Assembly: GCA_964017185.1 (NCBI GenBank)
Contig: OZ024874.1
Location: 49,380,856 to 49,444,855 of the forward strand
Length of the DNA stretch: 64,000 bases
Direction: 5' to 3'
Source: Rugalucina vietnamica
Lineage: Eukaryota; Mollusca; Bivalvia; Lucinida; Lucinidae
Position 1 is the first letter of the stretch; each line of letters opens with the position of its first letter. Shown here piece after piece: positions 56,289-64,000 of the stretch. The position numbers and the translations under genes are program-made. Under the pieces are notes generated by a model that did not search any database, was not told the DNA's origin, and saw only the letters and a list, made by a program, of their open reading frames with translations.

Positions 56289-59200
56289 GCTCACCTGAGC
56301 CGAAGGCTCACAAGGTGAGCTTATAGGATGGCCATGATCCGGCGTCCGTCCGTCGTCCGTCGTCCGTCCGTCGTCGTCGTCGTCGTCCACAATTTCAAAG
56401 ATCTTCTTCTCTGAAACCACTTGGCCAATCTAGTTGAAATTTTATGTGGAGCCTCCTTGGGTAGTGGCATTGTAATTTTGTTCGTGATATCTTGGTCACA
56501 TGACCAAGATGGCTGCCACGCCCATATATGGTAAAAACCACTCAAAAATCTTCTTCTCCAGAACCGGTGGGCCGATCTTCACGAAACTTAGTATGTGGCA
56601 TCGGGGACTTCAGCCCATCATAGTTTGATAAAATGATGACCATAGGATGACCTTGACCTATTTTACGGCAAGGTCAATTTTGGAAACATAGGCTTTTACA
56701 TGGGAAAAAGTGAAAACTATGGATTTTTTGAAATCTATTGCAGCCTGAGGCCTGAAAAGTGGGAGATGCAAACAACTAATGGAGTAGATGAAGGTATGTG
56801 ATTAATTAAGGTCAAGGTCATCTCTTGACCTTGGCCAGTCTGTCGTCCAGACACACTTTTCAAAGATCTTCTTCTCTGAAACTGCTGGGCCAATCAAGTT
56901 GAAATTTTATGTGGAACATCCATGGGTAGGGGAGACGAAAGTTTGATCGCAAAATCGAGGTCACATGACCAACATCGCCGCCACGCCCATATATGGTGAA
57001 AACTACTAAAAAATCTTCTTCTCCAGAACCGGTGGGCTGATTTCCACGAAACTTGGTATGTAGCATCGGGGACTTCAGCCCATCATGGTTTGATAAAATG
57101 ATCACCATAGGATGACCTTGACCTGTTTTACGGCAAGGTCAATTTTGGAAACATAGGCTTTTACATGGGAAAAAGTGAAAACTATGGATTTTTTGAAAAC
57201 TATTGCAGCCTGAGGCCTGAAAAGTGGTAGATGCAAACAACTGATGGAGTAGATGAAGGTATGTGATTAATTTAGGTCAAGGTCATCTCTTGACCTTGGC
57301 CAGTCTGTCATCCATACACACTTTTCAAAGATCTTCTTTTCTGAAACTACTGGGCCAATCAAATTGAAATTTTATGTGGAGCATCCATGGGTAGGGGAGA
57401 TGGAAGTTTGATCGCAAAATCCAGGTCACATGACCAAGATGGCCGCCATGCCCATATATGGTAAAAACTACTAAAAAATCTTCTTCTCCAGAACCGGTGA
57501 GCCGATTTCCACGAAACTTGGTATGTTGCATCAGGGACTTCAGCCCATTATAGTTTGATAAAATGATGACCATAGGATGACCTTGACCTATTTTACGGCA
57601 AGGTCAATTTTGGAAACATAGGCTTTTACATGGGAAAAAGTGAAAACTATGGATTTTTTGAAAACTATTGCAGCCTGAGGCCTGAAAAGTGGTAGATGCA
57701 AACAACTAATGGAGTAGATGAAGGTATGTGATTAATTTAGGTCAAGGTCATCTCTTGACCTTGGCCAGTCTGTCGTCCATACACACTTTTCAAAGATCTT
57801 TTTCTCTGAAACTGCTCGGCCAATCAAGTTGAAATTTTATGTGGAGCATCCATGGGTAGGGGAGACGAAAGTTTGATCGCAAAATCTAGGTCACATGACC
57901 AAGATGGCCGCCACACCCATATATGGTAAAAACTACTCAAAAATCATCTTCTCCAGAACCGGTGGGCCGATTTCCACGAAACTTAGTATGTAGCATCGGG
58001 GACTTCAGCCCATCATAGTTTGATAAAAAGATGACCATAGGATGACCTTGACCTATTTTACGGCAAGGTCAATTTTGGAAACATAGGCTTTTACATTGGA
58101 AAAAGTGAAAACTATGGATTTTTAGCTCACCTGAGCCGAAGGCTCACAAGTTGAGCTTATAGGATGGCCATGATCCGGCATCCGTCCGTCGTCGTCTTCG
58201 TCGTCCACAATTTCAAAGATCTTCTTCTTGGCCGATCTAGTTGAAATTTTATGTGGAGCCTCCTTGGGTAGTGGCATTGTACTTTTGTTCGTGATATCTT
58301 GGTCACATGACCAAGATGGCCGCCACACCCATATATGGTAAAAACACTTCAAAATTCTTCTTCTCCAGAACCAGTAGGCCGATCTCACTAAACTTGGTAT
58401 GTAGCATCGGGGACTCCAGCCCATCATAGTTTGATAAAATGATGACCCTGGGATCACCTTGACCTATTTTACAGAAAGGTCAAATTTGGAAACATAGGCT
58501 TTCACATGGGAAAATGTGAAAACGATGGATATGTTGGAAAATGTTGCAGCCTGAGACTTTAAAGATGCTAGATGCAGACAACTGATAGAGTCAATGAAGG
58601 TATGTAATTAATTAAGGTCAAGGCCATTTCTTGACCTTGAGCCAAGGTCATTGAAATATAAAAATTAAGATTATGGTTTTCTCAGAAACCGTTGGCCGAT
58701 CTAGTTGAAAGTTTATATGGAGCCTCCTTGGGAAGTGGCTTTCAAATTTTATTTGCAATACATGGTCACATGACCATGATGGCCGCCACGCCCATATATG
58801 GTAAAAACACTTCAAAAATCTTCTTCTCCAGAATCTTTGGGCCGATTTCCACTAAACTGTGTATGTAGCAACGGGGACTCCAGCCCATCATAGTTAAAAC
58901 TTTGATAAAATGATGACCCTAGGATGACCTTGACCTATTTTACGGAAAGGTCAAATTAGGTAACATAGGTTGTCACATGGGAAAATGTGAAAACAATGGA
59001 TATGTTGGAAAATGTTGCAGCCTGAGACTTGAAAGATGCTAGATGCAGACAACTGATAGAGTCAATGAAGGTATGTAATTAATTAAGGTCAAGTTCATTT
59101 CTTGACCTTGAGCCAAGGTCATTTAAATATCAAAATTGAATTTATGGTTTTCTCAGAAACAGCTTGGCTGATCTAGTTGAAATTTCATATGGAGCCTCCT

Positions 59201-60180
59201 TGGGAAATGGCTTCTTAATTTTATTTGCAATATCTTGGTCACATGACCAAGATGGCCGCCACGCCCATATATGGTAAAAACACTTCAAAAATCTTCTTCT
59301 CCAGAACCGGTGGGTCGATTTCCACTAAACTTAGTATGTAGCAATGGGGACTCCAGCTTATCATAGTTTGATAAAATGATGACCCTGGGATCACCTTGAC
59401 CCATTTTACGGAAAGGTCAAATTTCGAAACATAGGCTTTTTACATGGGAAAATGTGAAAACAATGGATATGTTTGGAAAATGTTGCAGCCTGAGACTTGA
59501 AAGATGCTAGATGCAGAGAACTGATAGAGTCAATGAAGATATGTAATTGATTTAGGTCAGGTCAAGGTCATTTCTTGACCTTGAGCCTTGAGCCAAGGTC
59601 ATTCAAATATCAAAATTAAGATTATGGTTTTCTCAAAAACCGCTTGGCTGATCAAGTTGAACTTTTATATGGAGCCTCCTAGGGTAGTGGCTTTCAAATT
59701 GCAATATCTTGGTTACATGACCAAGATGGCAGCCACACCCATATATGGTAAAAACCCTTAAAATTATCTTTTTCTCTAGAACTGGTGGGCTGATTTCCAC
59801 AAAACTTGGTATGTAGCATTGGGGACTCCAGCCCATCATAGTGTGATAAAATGATGACCTTGGGATGACCATAGAATATTTTACGGCAAGGTAAATTTTG
59901 GAAACATTTGCTTTTACGTCACAAAGCCCACATGTATACTCGCATATGCTTAAAAATTCTCAGGAACTGATTGGCCCATTTTCTGGAAATTTGTTTTGTA
60001 GCATTTGGAACTACAGCCTATCACAATCTATCATAATTTGAACAAATTGTGGCCTACATCTATTTTACGACAAGGTCACTTTTGGATAACTAGGTTTTAA
60101 TGTACGTAAAAATGAAAACAATGAATTTTTTAAGTCTATTATAAAAATAATGCTTAACATCTAGATCTCAAGTGAGCCTT
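56289..60180 (+). mobile_element. HINE-like element: terminal hairpin, (CGTC)n, ~465-bp tandem monomers
   Basis: Starts with the hairpin AGCTCACCTGAGCCGAAGGC..AAGGTGAGCT, then GTCC/GTCG microsatellite (56340-56388), then monomers in which TTTCAAAGATCTTCTTCTCTG recurs near 56394, 56860, 57324 and 57789 (465 bp apart). Every monomer contains TCACATGACCAAGATGGC, CCCATATATGGTAAAAAC and TTCTTCTCCAGAACC. A second hairpin start with its own microsatellite lies at 58122, so two elements are nested or tandem. Later monomers (58.6-60.2 kb) diverge gradually. The ORFs here are translated monomer fragments. Confidence 0.75.
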
Positions 60181-61349
60181 TACAAGACCAATGGTCATCT
60201 GAAAACTTTTGCGGCCTGAGAAAGTGGAGATGCAGACAACTGATGCACTTGATTTAGGTTATTAAGGTCAAAGTCATTTTTTGTTTTTGATCCAAGGTCA
60301 TGTATGTATCAAAATTCAAAGATGATCTTCAATGAAACTGCTTTAATGAGGAAAGCTAAATTTTATGCAGAGCATCCATGGGTAGGGGGAACAAAAGTTT
60401 GTTTGCCAAATTTTGGCTTCTATGCTCATTGCCATGCTCAGCATTCTTCTTCAGAACTGTTTGTCAGATTATCATGAATCTTGTTCAAATGTTTCCTTAC
60501 GTTGAAACATTCGTAATCTGCTTTTTTTTCCTCTTACAGGATCACTGATGCTGGTATCCCAAGCTCACTCACAAAATCAGAAGCCAATGAGCTGGTTCTA
60601 ACCTGTAACCAGAATCTATGTTTAGAGCAAAAAATAAGAAAGACATGCGTACCCGATACACCCTAGTTTGACTGTATAAAATGTTGATGTAAGAGGGTGT
60701 ACATTACACAAACATTTTAGCCTAATGCGGCATGATAAATTCATTCTTAAAAAAATATTTTTAATAAAGGCGTCAACCTGTACCGGGTAAGTCTTATCTG
60801 GTGAAACAGCATGTATAGCTTTTTACGTATCTTTTGTTTTTTAGGTTTTTTTTTTTTTTTTTTTTTTTTGTTTGTTTAATTTATTTGTCATGCTATGATT
60901 GAATTAAGCAAAATTTTGTAAATTATAATTCAGTTAAAGAATCACCAGAATTTTCAGAGGGCCTCTTCCTTTGGGAACTTTACCGCCTTTTTGATCAAAG
61001 TGGATTTTATAATCACTATTACTTTCCTATTACGCGTGTGATTGATCATTGATATTTTGCTATTTTTATTGATGATTGTTCTTGACAAATGAGAATTGAC
61101 TCTACATTTTCTATTTTAGGTTGAAATCTGAACATATATATATACACCTTGGACATTGTTTTCGTTGATTTATACTTTCTATCAAAATTGAAGTGCTACG
61201 TGACACTGAATAATTTAAATATTACTGTGTTTCAAGTGTTCTGTGATAGTGACTTAGTGTGTTTATAGTGCCTTGTGACACTTTGTTTATAATTGCCTAC
61301 AGTGTTTTGTGTTTGTGAATACTGTTGATTGCTGGACTAGTGATAGACA
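60181..61349. other. Degenerate repeat edge, half of a foldback MITE, poly-T
   Basis: 60181-60530 is the fading edge of the tandem array. 60590-60645 (GGTTCTAACCTGTAACCAGA, then ATCTATGTTTAGAGC) matches one arm of the long-hairpin MITE. A pyrimidine-rich stretch ending TTACAG (60522-60540) looks like a splice acceptor but has no identified exon. ~25 T lie at 60847-60870. The 5' leader of the next ORF lies somewhere here. Confidence 0.5.
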
Positions 61350-64000
61350 ATGCCTCGTAGAAAGTTTTGGAAGAAAGGGAAGGCACATCAAAGTTTGGAG
61401 GACAAGAATGAAATGAGACAGATGGATGGGAAAGAGAAAGATGATTTGTTAACTGGAAATGAAAGAAAAGGGTTAAACTTCCCGAAAAAGGCTGAGAATG
61501 GGTTAAACTTCCCTAAAAAGGCTGAGAATGGGTTAAACTTCCCTAAAAAGGCTGAGAATGGGTTAAACTTCCCGAAAAAGGCTGAGAATGGGTTAAACTT
61601 CCCGAAAAAGGCTGATAGTGTTGCCAAAAAGCCTTGTACTGATACTGTTGCCAAAAAGCCTTGTACTGATAGTGTTGCTGAAATGCCTTGCATTGATGAT
61701 TTTGCAAAAAAGCCTTGTACTGAAAGTGTTCCCAAAAAGCATTGTGCTGAGACTGTTGCCAAAAAGCATTGTACTGAGACTGTTGCCAAACATTTTGCCA
61801 GTTCTCTTACTGGAACAAATTCAATGTCTAGCTCAAACAATACTGGAACTAAACTTTTGCCTGATACTTTGGTTTATACAAATATTAGTCAGTTTAAACA
61901 GATAATTGTTGATCTCAAAGAAACTATAAGCTCAAACATGCAGACAGATTTTGAAACAGTGATTCTGGAATCTTATCCTGATGTGGTTCCCCAATGTCAA
62001 TCAAGTGACATTGAAAAACCTTCTGAAAGAGAGAATATATCTTTTTCTCCTCAAAATGCAGTGCTGCAACAGCATACACAGCATAATAAAAACAATACTG
62101 CTCAGCATCATTTCAGCAGTGATTCGTCAGAAACATGCTTAGACAATGAAATGGCTTGTTACCAAGCAATAAGATCATCTGAACAGTTGTGGAATGCAGG
62201 TAATTTGGTCTTTGGAAGTTTTCATCAAAATGATGTCAGATTTTCTGAGCAATCAAGAGGATATCAGTGCACATGCAATGCATTATGTATGTTGTCATAC
62301 TCTCTTTGTTATGATGTATACACTAGCTTGATATTAGATGAAGTGCTCTGTGAAGGAGATGTTCTCTATCAAACTGTAATCAACAGATTAAAATCAAAAG
62401 GAAAATTTGTTCATCACCTGTTGAGCTTGGAAGAAATCCCAGATAATTTTGAAGTAAAGATGGGAAAATTCACAGTAGAAAAAATGCCTATATTATGTGG
62501 CCCTCTTATTGATACTCAAAATCTTGGCTTACCAACACTTCATGATACCTTGCAGTTAGCATTCATGTCTGTATCATCAGGTCTTATAACGATTGGGGCC
62601 ATATGCTCTGCTGTTTTTAGAAAGAATGACATGTATGTATTTTTTGATTCTCATTCCCATGGTGAAAATGGACTTTCGTCAAGTGATGGGTCATCCTGTT
62701 TGATAACATTTTCAAGTATAGATGATCTAGTTACATACATGTATTCATTGTATGATAGTTTAAATCTTGACACTTACTTACAGTTTGACTTCTTGCCTAT
62801 CAAGATTAAGAAGAATGACGAAACACAGAGCTATAAAGATCAAATGGATAGTAGTATGGAAGCCTACTTCAGGGATCAAAAATTGAGACAAGCTAACAAA
62901 ACACAAAGTAAAGAACAAAGAATATCCAATTATACATCAAACAAATTAATTAAAGAATCAAGGAAAGAACTATGGACAAGCAAATTTAAGCATCGCACTG
63001 AATATTATAAAAATTATAAAAGAAAATGTAGACAAAATGAAGCATTTCGAAGAAAAGAAAGAGAATCAAAGCAATCTGCAAGAAAAGACCCAGTGTTTCA
63101 AACAAGAGAAAGACAATCAAAGCAATCTTCCAGAAAAGACCCAGTGTTTCAAGCAAGAGAAAGAGAATCAAAGCAATCTTCCAGAAAAGACCCAGTGTTT
63201 CAAACAAGAGAAAGAGAATCAAAGCAATCTGCCAGAAAAGACCCAGTGTTTCAAACAAGAGAAAGGGAATCAAAGCAATTTGCCAGAAAAGATCCTATTT
63301 TTAAGGCCAAAGAAGTGGTGTATCAGAAAAAATCGAAGCAGTCTGCAAGAAAAGACGCTAGTTTTAAGGCCAAAGAAGCTGTGTATCAGAAAAAATCAAA
63401 GCAATCTGCAAGAAAAGACCCAGTGTTTCAAACAAGAGAAAGAGAATTAAAGCAGTCTGCAAGAAAATATCCTGGTTTTAAGGCCAAAGAAACTGTGTAT
63501 CAGAAAGAATCAAAGCAATTTGCAAGAAAAGACCCAGTTTTTCAAACAAAAGAAAGAGAATTAAAGCAGTCTGCAAGAAAAGATCCTAGTTTTAAGGCCA
63601 AAGAAATTGTGTATCAGAATAAATCAAAGCAATTTGCAAGAAAAGATCCAGTGTTTCAAACAAGAGAAAGAGAATCAAAGCAGTCTGCAAGAAAAGATTC
63701 TAGATTTAAGGTCAAAGAAACTGTGTATCAGAAAAAATCAAAGCAGTTAGCGAGAGAAAATCAGGCTTTTAAAACACATGAGAAAGTATTCCAGAATAAA
63801 TCAAAAAAGAAGGCAAGGGAAAATGCTTATGTTCGTGAGTGCGAGAGAATTAAGAAACAGCAAGTTAGGCAGGAAAAAAGAAAATTTGATGGCAGTTCAG
63901 AAATCATTACTCCTAGAAAAAGATGTAAGCATGACACAGATAATTTTCCAGAAACTCACAGAAAAGACTTAAAAACTATTAAAGAAGCTATAAAACAATT
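61350..64000 (+). CDS. N-terminal part of a Helitron-type transposase with a C76-like cysteine protease domain (runs off the window)
   Basis: Starts at ATG 61350 (MPRRKFWKKGK) and stays open for 883 codons to the window end. Residues ~41-90: five 10-residue repeats GLNFPKKAEN. ~88-150: about seven 9-residue repeats of the type DSVAKKPCT. ~289-480: a papain-like protease of the herpesvirus tegument type (peptidase C76), with GSFHQNDVRF, catalytic Cys307 in SRGYQCTCNALCMLSYS, and Asp433/His435 in FFDSHSHGENGLSS. ~530-835: Lys/Arg-rich repeats of 17 or 21 residues (SKQSARKDPVFQTRERE and SKQSARKDASFKAKEAVYQKK), probably helical. In many invertebrate proteins this array is followed by Helitron-like Rep and PIF1-type helicase domains, which would lie beyond 64000. 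The protease probably cleaves ubiquitin or ubiquitin-like chains, or the polyprotein itself; this is inferred. The start is the first Met of the open frame, with a purine at -3. Confidence 0.8.
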   Translation, partial: MPRRKFWKKGKAHQSLEDKNEMRQMDGKEKDDLLTGNERKGLNFPKKAENGLNFPKKAENGLNFPKKAENGLNFPKKAENGLNFPKKADSVAKKPCTDTVAKKPCTDSVAEMPCIDDFAKKPCTESVPKKHCAETVAKKHCTETVAKHFASSLTGTNSMSSSNNTGTKLLPDTLVYTNISQFKQIIVDLKETISSNMQTDFETVILESYPDVVPQCQSSDIEKPSERENISFSPQNAVLQQHTQHNKNNTAQHHFSSDSSETCLDNEMACYQAIRSSEQLWNAGNLVFGSFHQNDVRFSEQSRGYQCTCNALCMLSYSLCYDVYTSLILDEVLCEGDVLYQTVINRLKSKGKFVHHLLSLEEIPDNFEVKMGKFTVEKMPILCGPLIDTQNLGLPTLHDTLQLAFMSVSSGLITIGAICSAVFRKNDMYVFFDSHSHGENGLSSSDGSSCLITFSSIDDLVTYMYSLYDSLNLDTYLQFDFLPIKIKKNDETQSYKDQMDSSMEAYFRDQKLRQANKTQSKEQRISNYTSNKLIKESRKELWTSKFKHRTEYYKNYKRKCRQNEAFRRKERESKQSARKDPVFQTRERQSKQSSRKDPVFQARERESKQSSRKDPVFQTRERESKQSARKDPVFQTRERESKQFARKDPIFKAKEVVYQKKSKQSARKDASFKAKEAVYQKKSKQSARKDPVFQTRERELKQSARKYPGFKAKETVYQKESKQFARKDPVFQTKERELKQSARKDPSFKAKEIVYQNKSKQFARKDPVFQTRERESKQSARKDSRFKVKETVYQKKSKQLARENQAFKTHEKVFQNKSKKKARENAYVRECERIKKQQVRQEKRKFDGSSEIITPRKRCKHDTDNFPETHRKDLKTIKEAIKQ

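Noticed and set aside
60522-60540. Splice-acceptor-like pyrimidine tract ending in TTACAG
   Set aside because: No exon with a recognisable frame follows and it lies at the decayed edge of a repeat.
61388-61840. 150-codon minus-strand ORF (repeated FGKFNPFSAF)
   Set aside because: Antisense shadow of the in-frame minisatellites of the Helitron-type ORF.
62986-63450. ORFs overlapping the Helitron-type frame (63037 plus, 62986 minus)
   Set aside because: Shadows of the Lys/Arg repeat array; the 61350 frame is longer and carries the protease motifs.

Overview
The window is eukaryotic, AT-rich and gene-poor. The best guess for the source is a bivalve mollusc. That guess rests on the transposon content: a Naiad-type Penelope-like element with selenoprotein features (known from clams and spiders), tRNA-derived SINEs, foldback MITEs, and microsatellite-plus-tandem-repeat elements of the kind described in bivalves. 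No bacterial operon, tRNA gene, rRNA gene or CRISPR array was seen. Gene-finding by six-frame ORFs works poorly here, because most long ORFs lie in repeats, and two of the better coding signals (4.9-5.4 kb and 61.35-64 kb) had to be found by reading frames directly.

Layout. 1-3.7 kb is a subtelomere-like satellite: ~660-810 bp monomers carrying 8-bp GTCGACAR minisatellites in both orientations around short CCCTAA blocks. 3.7-16 kb holds dispersed repeats, a decayed Cys-loop receptor fragment (4.9-5.4 kb), a 2.74-kb inverted-repeat transposon (6317-9053) with a 5-bp target duplication, a secreted chitin-binding protein gene with a frameshift (9567-10435, minus), and a (GTCT)n-tandem-repeat element (12.4-14.1 kb). 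16113-17147 (minus) is an intact 344-codon orphan gene. 18.3-21.1 kb holds a LINE remnant and a canonical Penelope-like element (RT then GIY-YIG). 23.4-39.7 kb is an old, diverged segmental duplication of about 8 kb per unit, which supplies empty sites for several insertions. 41-46 kb is packed with small inverted-repeat elements.

The centrepiece is a Naiad-like Penelope element family. One long copy (about 50.6-56.3 kb) has an N-terminal GIY-YIG endonuclease upstream of the reverse transcriptase, which is the permuted order. Its intact frames are interrupted by TGA codons, two of them at conserved cysteine positions, including the first Cys of the CxC linker motif. All three copies that keep the ORF end (28.3, 46.3 and 55.8 kb) carry a convincing SECIS-type stem-loop exactly at that end, so this looks like a selenocysteine-encoding retrotransposon. 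The long copy is broken by a nested TTAA-flanked transposon (51293-52235), by a 1028-bp tandem duplication and by frameshifts. Its 3' tail is found as at least eleven further short fragments on both strands, and that family is the main dispersed repeat of the window.

56.3-60.2 kb is a second GTCY-microsatellite/tandem-repeat element (~465-bp monomers). It is followed at 61350 by an open frame that runs off the window end (at least 883 codons). That frame encodes a herpesvirus-tegument-type (peptidase C76-like) cysteine protease domain followed by Lys/Arg-rich repeats, the usual front end of invertebrate Helitron-type transposases. The tandem-repeat elements may be non-autonomous relatives mobilised by such Helitrons; this link is inference.
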